From NCBI GenBank assembly GCA_025559845.1, contig CP048470.1, positions 1,597,001-1,661,000 of the forward strand: DNA of 64,000 bases. The letters run 5' to 3'. Numbering within the stretch: position 1 is the first letter of the stretch; every line of letters starts with the position of its first letter. The position numbers and the translations under genes were made by a program. Shown here piece after piece: positions 51,250 to 59,461 of this stretch. This stretch comes from Agrobacterium tumefaciens (lineage in GTDB: Bacteria > Pseudomonadota > Alphaproteobacteria > Rhizobiales > Rhizobiaceae). Below the pieces are notes generated by a model. That model was given only the letters and a program-made list of their open reading frames with translations. It did not search any database and was not told the origin of the DNA.

Positions 51250-51707
51250 TGATTAGCGTCTTTGATGATTTCGATGAGTGCTTGAAGGAATATGAACGCG
51301 TCCGTCCGTGGGTGTTGAACACTCTCTGGTACGAGAACAGCGGAATGACTGAACGCGAGGTTATGGCGGCAATCGGCTCTCGCAAGTTGATCCTCATCAG
51401 CAGCACCAATGCTTATGCGCTGGTCTCATTTTGTCACTCGGAGCAACACGCGGGGTTTGCCAGCATTTTCGACCTCGAAGACGACGGCAAGTTTGCACTC
51501 ATGCATATGGTCGGCGGTCGAATGAATGGCTCACTCGAAGAGATCATCGATCTTATCCCAGAGGTGGAAAACTACGTTCGCACCCACGGTTACAGCAGGC
51601 TTGTTGCCATCGGTCGCAAGGGCTGGAAGCGTGTTCTGGAAGCGAACGGTTTTAAAACGGAACCCCACAATGAATTAGAAAATACCTATACCAAAGAGGT
51701 GCTTTGA
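51249..51707 (+). CDS. GNAT-like internal/tail-module protein, 152 aa
   Basis: The core reads LILISSTNAYALVSFCHSEQ, then RTHGYSRLVAIGRKGWKRVL and EANGFKTEPHNELENTYTKE, with the strand-helix order of GNAT folds. Similar small GNAT-like proteins occur in podovirus virion modules. Catalysis is not evident. It overlaps both neighbours, so it is translated as part of the tail operon. Confidence 0.6.
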   Translation: MISVFDDFDECLKEYERVRPWVLNTLWYENSGMTEREVMAAIGSRKLILISSTNAYALVSFCHSEQHAGFASIFDLEDDGKFALMHMVGGRMNGSLEEIIDLIPEVENYVRTHGYSRLVAIGRKGWKRVLEANGFKTEPHNELENTYTKEVL

Positions 51708-53248
51708 TGGCTTCAAGTCCAAAAACAACAACAACAGAAGCGAAGCCTTGGGCCGGTGCTGATCCATATCTCAGAGACGTTTATGCTCAATATAATGCGG
51801 CGTTGAAGGCAGGTCAGCCGCAAGCATATCAGGGCGACACAGTTGCAGGTCTGTCGCAGAACACATTGACGGCTCAGCAGATGGCTCTGCAGGCCGCGCA
51901 GACAGGGCAGGGTGCTCTCAACAACGCGCAGGCCGTGAACAACAACATTGCGACGACTGGTGGCGTTAACACTCAGGCGATGAACACGCTCGGCCAGTTG
52001 CAGGGCGGTGTGAACTTGGGCACCAACCCATCTACACAGGGCTTGCAGAACCTAATCGGCAACGTCGCATCTGGCAATGCTCCCGGTACAAGCACCTATA
52101 ATAGTTTGATGTCGACAACTAGCCCCGGCGTCGGTGCTGCATCGAGCGTCTACAATACGGCTGCGAATTCCAGCAATCCGACAACTGCCAACCTCAATGC
52201 GATGGCTTCCGGGCAGATGATCGGAAACAACCCGTATTTGCAGCAGAATATTGCAAATGCGCAGGGCAACATTGCTGACCAGTTGAAACAGAATACAGCG
52301 GCCCTCAACAGCGGTGCTGCTGCTTTCGGTCGATCCGGTTCCGGTGCACAGGCTGTGCAGCAGAATAACTTGGACAGCACAGCGGCCACGGCAATGTCGA
52401 AGGTCGCGACCGACATGTATGCGAACCAGTACAACACTGACACGCAGAACATGCTTGCCGCGAACAACCAAGTTTCGAACAACTACAACAGCGACTTCAA
52501 CAACCTGCTCAGTGGTGCGCAGCAGTTGGGTAATTCCTATGCGCAAAACGCAAACACACAGATGAGTGCAGCGGGTGCGGCAGATGGCAATTACCAGAAC
52601 AACATTAGCAACCTATCTAGTCTGCTCGGCCAGTTAAACTCCAACTACAACAGCGGTGTTCAGAACCAGTTGGCGAATGCAGGTCTACAGCAGTCGGCAG
52701 CACAGGCCGCTAACTCTGCAAGCAACGCAAGCGCGAACACATCGTTGGCTGCTGCTGGTCAGGCCGGTAACGTCTACCAGAACACAGTTGCCCCGGCTGA
52801 AACCGTGGGTGCTGTTGGTGCTGCACAGGACACTCGTGCACAGCAGGAATTGGACGCGAAAATCCAGCAGTGGGATTATAACCAGCAGATGCCGTTGCAG
52901 CAGTTGGCTAACTTCGCGAACATTCTCAATGGCGGCAACTACCAGTCAACGACCTCGACAACGAGCGGCAATAGCGCCTTCACCAATATTCTTGGTGGCC
53001 TAACAGGTGCGCTTGGTCTGGGAACCAAACTGTTTGCCCTTTCTGACGCTCGTTTCAAAGAAAACGTTAAATACCTGTACACGCGAGAAGATGGCGTTGA
53101 GTGGTACTCCTACAACTACATTGGTGAGAACGACAATCACCAAGGCCCATTGGCGCAGCAGTTGCAGGAAGTGCACCCGGAACTTGTCACTCAGTACAAT
53201 GACAAACTGTTCATCTCGACCAGCGTATTTGAACAGGAGGCAGCGTAA
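51707..53248 (+). CDS. Q/N-rich virion protein with C-terminal S74-like chaperone domain
   Basis: A 513-aa protein. Residues about 40-440 are low-complexity Asn/Gln/Ala/Ser repeats (for example NNAQAVNNNIATTGGVNTQA). The end, from about residue 445 (ALSDARFKENVKYLYTREDG; YNYIGENDNHQGPLAQQLQE; VHPELVTQYND), matches the intramolecular chaperone family S74, normally the autocleaved end of tail fibres. The catalytic SD-R-K-type motif is visible. It is not preceded by a classical fibre shaft, which is unusual; the host protein may be an ejection protein. The TTG at 51704 is an alternative start. Confidence 0.75.
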   Translation: MASSPKTTTTEAKPWAGADPYLRDVYAQYNAALKAGQPQAYQGDTVAGLSQNTLTAQQMALQAAQTGQGALNNAQAVNNNIATTGGVNTQAMNTLGQLQGGVNLGTNPSTQGLQNLIGNVASGNAPGTSTYNSLMSTTSPGVGAASSVYNTAANSSNPTTANLNAMASGQMIGNNPYLQQNIANAQGNIADQLKQNTAALNSGAAAFGRSGSGAQAVQQNNLDSTAATAMSKVATDMYANQYNTDTQNMLAANNQVSNNYNSDFNNLLSGAQQLGNSYAQNANTQMSAAGAADGNYQNNISNLSSLLGQLNSNYNSGVQNQLANAGLQQSAAQAANSASNASANTSLAAAGQAGNVYQNTVAPAETVGAVGAAQDTRAQQELDAKIQQWDYNQQMPLQQLANFANILNGGNYQSTTSTTSGNSAFTNILGGLTGALGLGTKLFALSDARFKENVKYLYTREDGVEWYSYNYIGENDNHQGPLAQQLQEVHPELVTQYNDKLFISTSVFEQEAA

Positions 53249-54765
53249 TGGCTTTGACACCGGAAGAAATCAAACGTTTGAGAGAAATCGAAGAGCAGCG
53301 ACGCAACCGCGTCGTTGCACTGCTTGGCGATACCGGAGAGGTGAAAGTCGATCCGAGTTCGCCGTTTAGTTCGGTGCTGTTGGGTTCGCCTGAGCCGGCT
53401 CCGGTTCCGACACCTCATCCAGAACCAGTTGCCCCACAACTCGATCCCGTCACGACGAGTTCAGTCAGTGCTCCGGCCCCTACACCAGAAGAAGCCAAGC
53501 GCGGCGGTATAGGCGGCTGGTGGGATGGACTTGGCCAGGACGGTCAAGGTCGTCTTGGTTCGGCCCTTATGGCAATGAGCGGCGGCATCTTGGGATCGAA
53601 CAACGGTCAGGATGTTTGGTCAGCACTCGGCGGCGGTATGACCGCTGCTGCAAATTCGCTTGATGGCTCCGAAAAGGACGCAACGCAGATCGAACTCAAC
53701 AAGCAGCATCTTCGCGCTAATCAGATGTCGTTCGATGCTTCCGCTAAGAAAGATCGCGTTCAGGCTGAGATTGCGAAGATCATCAATGAGGCCGGTCCAA
53801 ACTGGATGGCAGATGCTTCCGTGAAAAACCGAGTTGCTGCTCTCTACAATGAGATCGGTGAATACGACGCCGCAACCAAGTTGGTAGGCGGGCAGGGCAA
53901 TCTAGCCGACACAGCCGACATGAAGGAATATCGCTTCTACGTCGAACAGGAAAACGCAGGCGGTCGCACGCCTATGTCGTTCGGTGATTGGCAGGTCAAG
54001 AAGGCCGATGGATCAACTCGCACCACAGATGTCCAAGTCAATCTGGATCGCATCAATCGCGAACGTGAGGGCAAAGGTCTTCCGGTGTTGTCGATGGAAG
54101 ATTACCAGAAGCAGCAGAACCAAGCCGCGAGCGACACCAAGTTTGCTGAAAAGGCCGGTGAGAAAACCGCCGACATGTTCAAGTCTCTTTCCGAAGACGG
54201 CTTCAATGCTCGTGGCGATATCGACAACATTGAAACGCTGGCTGGCGCTCTTGAACAAACGCCGGGTGGCTTCTCTAACCTCGTGATCGGCGCTGCTAAT
54301 CAGTGGGGTATTGGCGATATGGTCAGCAACAACGCAAGCAGCGTTCAGTTGGCAGCAGCCATGATCAACAAACTGGTTCCGCAACAGCGTCCAGCCGGTT
54401 CCGGTGCTATGTCGGATGCTGACCTTGAACTGTTCAAGCAGTCGCTCCCGCAGTTGCAGGGTACGCCTGAAGGTAACGCGATGATTATCGACGCGATGCG
54501 CGGACTTGCCGGTTACAAGCGTGACATGGGTACGATTGCGCAACGCGCTATGGCCGGTGAAATCACTCAGTCCGAAGCAATGGAGCAGATGCGCAATCTG
54601 CCTGATCCGCTTGCAAGTTTCAAAGCCAAGCAGAAAGATCTAGTACAGCGCGACAACAATGCAAACACTTCACTCAAAGTGAAGGAAACCCCGGCAGCAG
54701 TGCCGCAGGGGGCTATTAGACTTCCAGATGGCCGTGTAGTGCGTCCGCGTCAGGGAGGTCGCTAA
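53248..54765 (+). CDS. Large virion/internal protein, 505 aa
   Basis: Starts MALTPEEIKRLREIEEQRRN, with a Pro-rich linker (APVPTPHPEPVAPQLDPVTT) then GGIGGWWDGLGQDGQGRLGS and mostly helical sequence. It ends AIRLPDGRVVRPRQGGR. Helical, soluble and flanked by virion genes it overlaps, it is probably an ejected internal protein. One 17-bp palindrome lies in its 3' part at 54668. Confidence 0.65.
   Translation: MALTPEEIKRLREIEEQRRNRVVALLGDTGEVKVDPSSPFSSVLLGSPEPAPVPTPHPEPVAPQLDPVTTSSVSAPAPTPEEAKRGGIGGWWDGLGQDGQGRLGSALMAMSGGILGSNNGQDVWSALGGGMTAAANSLDGSEKDATQIELNKQHLRANQMSFDASAKKDRVQAEIAKIINEAGPNWMADASVKNRVAALYNEIGEYDAATKLVGGQGNLADTADMKEYRFYVEQENAGGRTPMSFGDWQVKKADGSTRTTDVQVNLDRINREREGKGLPVLSMEDYQKQQNQAASDTKFAEKAGEKTADMFKSLSEDGFNARGDIDNIETLAGALEQTPGGFSNLVIGAANQWGIGDMVSNNASSVQLAAAMINKLVPQQRPAGSGAMSDADLELFKQSLPQLQGTPEGNAMIIDAMRGLAGYKRDMGTIAQRAMAGEITQSEAMEQMRNLPDPLASFKAKQKDLVQRDNNANTSLKVKETPAAVPQGAIRLPDGRVVRPRQGGR
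54668..54684. repeat. 17-bp palindrome, copy 6 (inside coding sequence)
   Basis: CTTCACTCAAAGTGAAG, CAA orientation, encoding part of NTSLKVKE. Confidence 0.85.
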
Positions 54766-55622
54766 TGTCCGGTCCTGCACTGAACAATAACGCTTGGTAC
54801 GCATACAACTACTACCGCAAGAAGCACGGTTTCTCGGATGAGCAATCCGCTGGCATCGTCGGTAACTTGATGGCCGAATCCTCGTTCAACACAAACGCTC
54901 GTAACAAGGGCGATGGTCGCGACGGCTCGGATAGCATCGGTATCGGCCAGTGGAATGGTGATCGTGCGAAGGGTCTACACTCGTTCGCATCGCGTCGTGG
55001 AACCGATGTCAGCGACCTCGATACGCAACTTGACTACTACGTGCACGAGTTGAACGGACCAGAACAACGCGCCGGAAGCATGATCCGCAATGCGAAGGAC
55101 GTGAACGCGGCAACGACAGGAGCGATTGCCTACGAGCGTCCAGCGGGCTTCTCATGGGACAATCCTACGAACGGTCATAACTACGCGTTGCGTCTTTCCT
55201 ACGCGAACCAGTTGCTCGGTAATCCCGAAGCCGCCGCCGCAACAGCACCCACTCAGGTTGCAGCCGCGAACACCGAAGAGGTCAAATATCCGGGTTTGAA
55301 GAAGGCCGGGGAGCAGATCGGTGAGGCGATGGGCGGTCTTGGTTTTAGCGGGACCGGAAAAGAAGGCGACCCCCGCAAACTCTGGGGTATGGAACTTGAT
55401 GGCGATGATGGTCTGCTTGCCGATATAGGCGGCTTCTCCAAAGCGTTCGCCCGAGCAGATCAAGCCCCACAAGTTGTTGCTGCACCTCGCGGCAACAGCA
55501 ATCCGATTGAGGTCAGATTCGATGTCGCATCGAGCGCGAAGCCTACGACAATTGAAGAAGAGGAAATGAAAAAGCGCCGTGGCGGCCTTGCTGGCTTCGG
55601 TGGATTTACAAGGCGAGCATAA
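54765..55622 (+). CDS. Virion protein with phage tail lysozyme domain
   Basis: A 285-aa protein. Residues about 5-145 (NAWYAYNYYRKKHGFSDEQS; GIVGNLMAESSFNTNARNKG; GSDSIGIGQWNGDRAKGLHS) match the phage tail lysozyme family, with the catalytic Glu in MAESSF. The C-terminal part is a linker and a Gly/Arg-rich end. It would locally open the wall at DNA injection. Start and stop overlap both neighbours by one or more bases. Confidence 0.8.
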   Translation: MSGPALNNNAWYAYNYYRKKHGFSDEQSAGIVGNLMAESSFNTNARNKGDGRDGSDSIGIGQWNGDRAKGLHSFASRRGTDVSDLDTQLDYYVHELNGPEQRAGSMIRNAKDVNAATTGAIAYERPAGFSWDNPTNGHNYALRLSYANQLLGNPEAAAATAPTQVAAANTEEVKYPGLKKAGEQIGEAMGGLGFSGTGKEGDPRKLWGMELDGDDGLLADIGGFSKAFARADQAPQVVAAPRGNSNPIEVRFDVASSAKPTTIEEEEMKKRRGGLAGFGGFTRRA

Positions 55623-57898
55623 TGGGTCCGAGTGCAAAAAATAAGAAAAACAAGAAGCCCGAAGAACTAGAAAACAAGGTTGAGCCGTCTAATCCCGAGT
55701 CGGGATTGTCAGAGGCAGATCGTCAATATCTCCGCGATCAGGGGCTAAACCCGGATGATTACGAGATTGCACCTGTTGAGGTTGGTCTTAGCGAGGCAGA
55801 TCGACAGTATTTGATCGAGCAGGGTTTGAATCCCGACGATTACGAGATTGCTGGACCGGAAGCGCCATTCACCCGTCAGGAAGGCAATACGGTTTTCTAC
55901 GACGACGAAACCCCCATCAACATTGAGAAGATCGAGCAGGAAGCACCCGCATCGCTCCGCGCTCGTGTTGCTGGTCTGCCTTCGCCCGAAGATCGTTTGC
56001 GTGCCATTCGGTCATTTGCTCCCGACGCGCAACCGTTGGAAAACGGCAATTACATCATGACCGACCCGGAAACAGGCAAGCCCATGCTGTTCAATCGTGA
56101 GGGCTGGTTGCCTTCATGGGGCGATGTTGCCGAGTTCATTCCAGAAGCAGTTGGCGGCGTTTCAGGTGCGCTGACTGGTGCAGCCGGTGGCGCTGTTGGT
56201 ACTGCTGCTGGCCCTGTCGGAACGGGTGCCGGTGCGATTGCTGGCGGTGCTACCGGATATGCGGCGGGTAAACGCGCAACGCAGAAGGGACTTAACTGGT
56301 GGTTCGGTGACGAGGACACACGCGATCTAGGTGATCGTCTGTCCAGCGGTGCGACCGATCTGCTTGTCGGCGCAACTGGTGAAGTTGCAGGCCCACTCGC
56401 AACAAAGGCTGTCGGCAGTGCCGTTCGCGGCGTTGGTTCGCTTGCTGGCCGCGCTGTGCCGAATGTTACAGAAGGCAGGGCCGCTCGTGAACTCGGTGGC
56501 CTTGTCGATGATACCGCAGGTGCTGCGCAACGCTTGAAGACATTCAGCGATGCTGACATCAAGCCTACTCCTGGCATGATCGGTGGTGCGCGTGTTGCGC
56601 AGGCAGAAGCACAGGCCGCTCGAAATCTACCGGACGTGCGCGAAGGTCTTGATGCCGTCAACGATCAGTTCGCTAACCGCTGGGGTAAAATCCGCAATGA
56701 CATGACCGGCGGCTCCGACCTGTCAGCAGCAGAGGCCGGTGCGGTCATTCGCGATAGCGTTGGCGATCTTAGCCAGAACGTCAAAACGAAGACCTCTCGC
56801 ATGTTTGATGAAGTCGGTGAATTGACCGGCGATCTTCCGGCTGTTGGTAAATCGACAGGCGAATTCGTTGAAAGCGTCACTGCTGAATTCAACAAGGCCG
56901 GAGAGTCCGCGAAACTCAATTTGGGCAGCACCTACAAGGGTGTGCTTGAACAGGCCGATGCTTTGCGTGCGGATATCCGAAAGGGGACAGGCTTTGACGC
57001 ACTGAAAGAAGCCCGCACCCGTATTGGTGAGATCGCGTTTGATCGCAATGCGCCTGCTGCAACTCGCAACATGTATGGTCGCCTCTATGGTGCGATCACA
57101 AAGGACATGGAAGCGACAGCAGCACAGGGCGGTGATGAAGCACTAGCAGCGTGGAAGCGTGCGACGAACTTCTCCAAGCGCACAAAACAAGACACAGGCG
57201 TTGTGTCCACACCAGCGATGCAGAAATTGCTCAAGAAGGACACCCCAGAAAGCCTCTATCGTCTGATTTCGTCCGGTGTGAAAAACAACGGCACGAAGGT
57301 CAACGACATCATGAAACAGGTCCGCTTGGGTGGTGGACAGGAAGCCGTGCAGGACGTGTTCTCAACGACCGTCAACAAACTCGGTGTCAACAGACAGGGT
57401 GAGTTTTCACCGACGCGTTGGCTCACTGACTACGATGCATGGGCTGACGAGGCCAAAGATGCGTTCTTCCGACACGTCAAAAACGGTTCTACGCTTCGCA
57501 AGGAAGCCGACAATTTCCGTGCCGCTGTGAAGGAACTCGCTGAGTATCAGAACAGCATTAAAGCCGGAAACAAGGATCGCACGCTGGCGAAAGCCGGGAT
57601 GGAGTGGGCCAACAATATGCTTGGTGACAAGCAGGTTGGCGCGCTTGCTGGTGTTGCATCTGGTGGTTCGACACTGCCGGTGACTGCTGCTGTGATGGGC
57701 AAAAACTTCTTAGTGTCTCGTGCTTCGAACAAGATGTTCACGAACCCCGAAACACTCAAGTTCCTGACACGCTCAGTCAAAGGCGAACCCGATAAGCAGG
57801 TTGTCGGAGCGATGAAGAAGTTCATTCGAACTGCTCGTGACGAAGCGACTAAGGCAATCCTGAGACAGTATTTGCAGAGCATTGGCGAGGCCGATTGA
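55622..57898 (+). CDS. Large internal/ejection protein, 758 aa
   Basis: The N-terminus has a duplicated 28-residue unit (GLSEADRQYLRDQGLNPDDY and GLSEADRQYLIEQGLNPDDY). A Gly/Ala-rich segment (about residues 175-225, GAAGGAVGTAAGPVGTGAGA) could be membrane-active. The remainder is long helical sequence. This layout and the position after the tail lysozyme fit T7/P22-type ejection proteins that form a channel through the envelope. Family not recognised. Confidence 0.65.
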   Translation: MGPSAKNKKNKKPEELENKVEPSNPESGLSEADRQYLRDQGLNPDDYEIAPVEVGLSEADRQYLIEQGLNPDDYEIAGPEAPFTRQEGNTVFYDDETPINIEKIEQEAPASLRARVAGLPSPEDRLRAIRSFAPDAQPLENGNYIMTDPETGKPMLFNREGWLPSWGDVAEFIPEAVGGVSGALTGAAGGAVGTAAGPVGTGAGAIAGGATGYAAGKRATQKGLNWWFGDEDTRDLGDRLSSGATDLLVGATGEVAGPLATKAVGSAVRGVGSLAGRAVPNVTEGRAARELGGLVDDTAGAAQRLKTFSDADIKPTPGMIGGARVAQAEAQAARNLPDVREGLDAVNDQFANRWGKIRNDMTGGSDLSAAEAGAVIRDSVGDLSQNVKTKTSRMFDEVGELTGDLPAVGKSTGEFVESVTAEFNKAGESAKLNLGSTYKGVLEQADALRADIRKGTGFDALKEARTRIGEIAFDRNAPAATRNMYGRLYGAITKDMEATAAQGGDEALAAWKRATNFSKRTKQDTGVVSTPAMQKLLKKDTPESLYRLISSGVKNNGTKVNDIMKQVRLGGGQEAVQDVFSTTVNKLGVNRQGEFSPTRWLTDYDAWADEAKDAFFRHVKNGSTLRKEADNFRAAVKELAEYQNSIKAGNKDRTLAKAGMEWANNMLGDKQVGALAGVASGGSTLPVTAAVMGKNFLVSRASNKMFTNPETLKFLTRSVKGEPDKQVVGAMKKFIRTARDEATKAILRQYLQSIGEAD

Positions 57899-57919
57899 GC
57901 CTCAAAAAGTGCTGCCTCA

Positions 57920-57927
57920 GATAAATA
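57920..57927 (+). promoter_or_regulatory. TAAATA element before tail fibre gene
   Basis: GATAAATA within CAGATAAATATTC, 44 nt before the start at 57971. Confidence 0.45.
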
Positions 57928-57970
57928 TTCAAAGCCTCGATAACAAAAATAATAAGCAGGTGAACAGTTT

Positions 57971-59296
57971 ATGTCCGATATTATGAATAGCATGTGGGAG
58001 CCGTTGGATGACGCAAACGTTCATCCATCTCCTGATGGCGTAGCGAAAGAAGACGCCCCGAACACCGTTCCAGAAGTCATCCGTGCAATCAAGGGTGGGG
58101 TGAAGCGTGACGTATTGCTTCGCAACCCCACGTATACAAGTTCGGGAGGCGGTAATGCCTACGTACTGACTTACCCGAAGGCACCCGAAACCTACTATCC
58201 GGGCCAGTATTGGTTCGTCGCGGACAAAACAAATACCGGCCCTGTAACCATCAACATCAACGGGCTTGGAAACCGAGATATTCTAAGTGCAGGTGGCGCT
58301 CCACTCGAAGCGGGTCAGATTGTTGCAGGACAGGCAGTGTGTCTCGCTTACTTGGGAACGGCATTCCGTATGCAGTTCGCACATTCGAACCCGACATTCA
58401 CAGGCAATCTCACTGCGGCTACGTTCACAGGCAATGGCGCAGCACTTACAGCGTTGAACGCAACAGCACTGGCAACCGGCACAGTCAACAATGCGCGTCT
58501 GCCAGCGACGATGACCGGCAAGACATTCTCATCCACGGTGACAATTAGCGCGGGTGGCATCGATGTTACCGGTGACACTGCCATTGCTGGAACAACAGCA
58601 ATCACAGGCAATGCCACTGTAAGCGGATCGCTCACACAGGGCGGCAATCGTGTTCTCACTGTTGCAGATGTCGGTGCAGGGAAATCGCTTGATGCCGACC
58701 TGTTAGACGGTCAGCACGGCACATATTACCTAGCGCGTGCCAACGGAACTGGAACACAGGCCATTTCCACTGTATCGGGTTTGCAGGCCGCAATCGATGC
58801 TATCCACAACGCCCTTGCGATCAACACGCCTGCCGGCTCTATAACCATTTGGGCGACGGAAACCGCACCTGCTGGATGGCTAATCTGCAATGGTGCTGCT
58901 GTTTCTCGTACAACGTATGCAGGGTTATTTGCGGTGTTGGGAGGATATTACGGGACTGGCGATGGAAGCACCACTTTCAACATTCCAGACCTTCGAGGCT
59001 TGTTTGTACGCGGTAAGGACAATGGACGCGGCCTTGATCCAAATCGTACTCTCGGCTCCTATCAGGACTCAGACAACAAGTGGCACGGTCACGGGGTTAA
59101 CGATCCCGGCCATAGCCACGGCGGGGTACAGAACGGACAAGCCAGCACCGGACGTTCTACCGCCATCGACCAGCCACCAGCCGTTTACTCTTTCGGCTCT
59201 ACGTGGGGCGCAACGACTGGTATTTCGATTCAAGGATCAGGCGGCAATGAATCTAGACCAAGAAACATCGCAATGAACTACATCATCAAAACGTAA
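57971..59296 (+). CDS. Tail fibre/spike with phage collar domain
   Basis: A 441-aa protein. The middle has repetitive short-beta sequence (LTAATFTGNGAALTALNATA; TISAGGIDVTGDTAIAGTTA). The collar domain starts about residue 295 (GSITIWATETAPAGWLICNG; YYGTGDGSTTFNIPDLRGLF) and ends with a His-rich fibre tip segment (NDPGHSHGG, then DQPPAVYSFG). It is the probable receptor-binding fibre and the last late gene, convergent with the integrase. Confidence 0.85.
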   Translation: MSDIMNSMWEPLDDANVHPSPDGVAKEDAPNTVPEVIRAIKGGVKRDVLLRNPTYTSSGGGNAYVLTYPKAPETYYPGQYWFVADKTNTGPVTININGLGNRDILSAGGAPLEAGQIVAGQAVCLAYLGTAFRMQFAHSNPTFTGNLTAATFTGNGAALTALNATALATGTVNNARLPATMTGKTFSSTVTISAGGIDVTGDTAIAGTTAITGNATVSGSLTQGGNRVLTVADVGAGKSLDADLLDGQHGTYYLARANGTGTQAISTVSGLQAAIDAIHNALAINTPAGSITIWATETAPAGWLICNGAAVSRTTYAGLFAVLGGYYGTGDGSTTFNIPDLRGLFVRGKDNGRGLDPNRTLGSYQDSDNKWHGHGVNDPGHSHGGVQNGQASTGRSTAIDQPPAVYSFGSTWGATTGISIQGSGGNESRPRNIAMNYIIKT

Positions 59297-59326
59297 TCCA
59301 CATCGTCTCGAATTGGTGTTTTAGGT

Positions 59327-59395
59327 GTTGATCGAAAACCACATCTCGTCGTGGGGGGCACGTCAAATTGAGAAGGGGGCTGGCCTTCGATCAAC
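59327..59395. terminator. Inverted repeat between convergent tail fibre and integrase genes
   Basis: GTTGATCGAA (59327-59336) and TTCGATCAAC (59386-59395) pair perfectly around a 49-base loop containing CCAC/GTGG. It lies 30 bases past the fibre stop. Its placement between convergent genes suggests a bidirectional terminator or an unrelated structured element. Confidence 0.45.
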
Positions 59396-59461
59396 GACAC
59401 TTTCTATCACTTGATTTATGTCAATTCGCTGTCGATTGCGACGCAATTGTCCCCTTTTTAT

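Noticed and set aside
25440..54684. CRISPR array made of the 17-bp repeats
   Set aside because: Copies are isolated, palindromic, kilobases apart and some are inside genes; there are no regular spacers.
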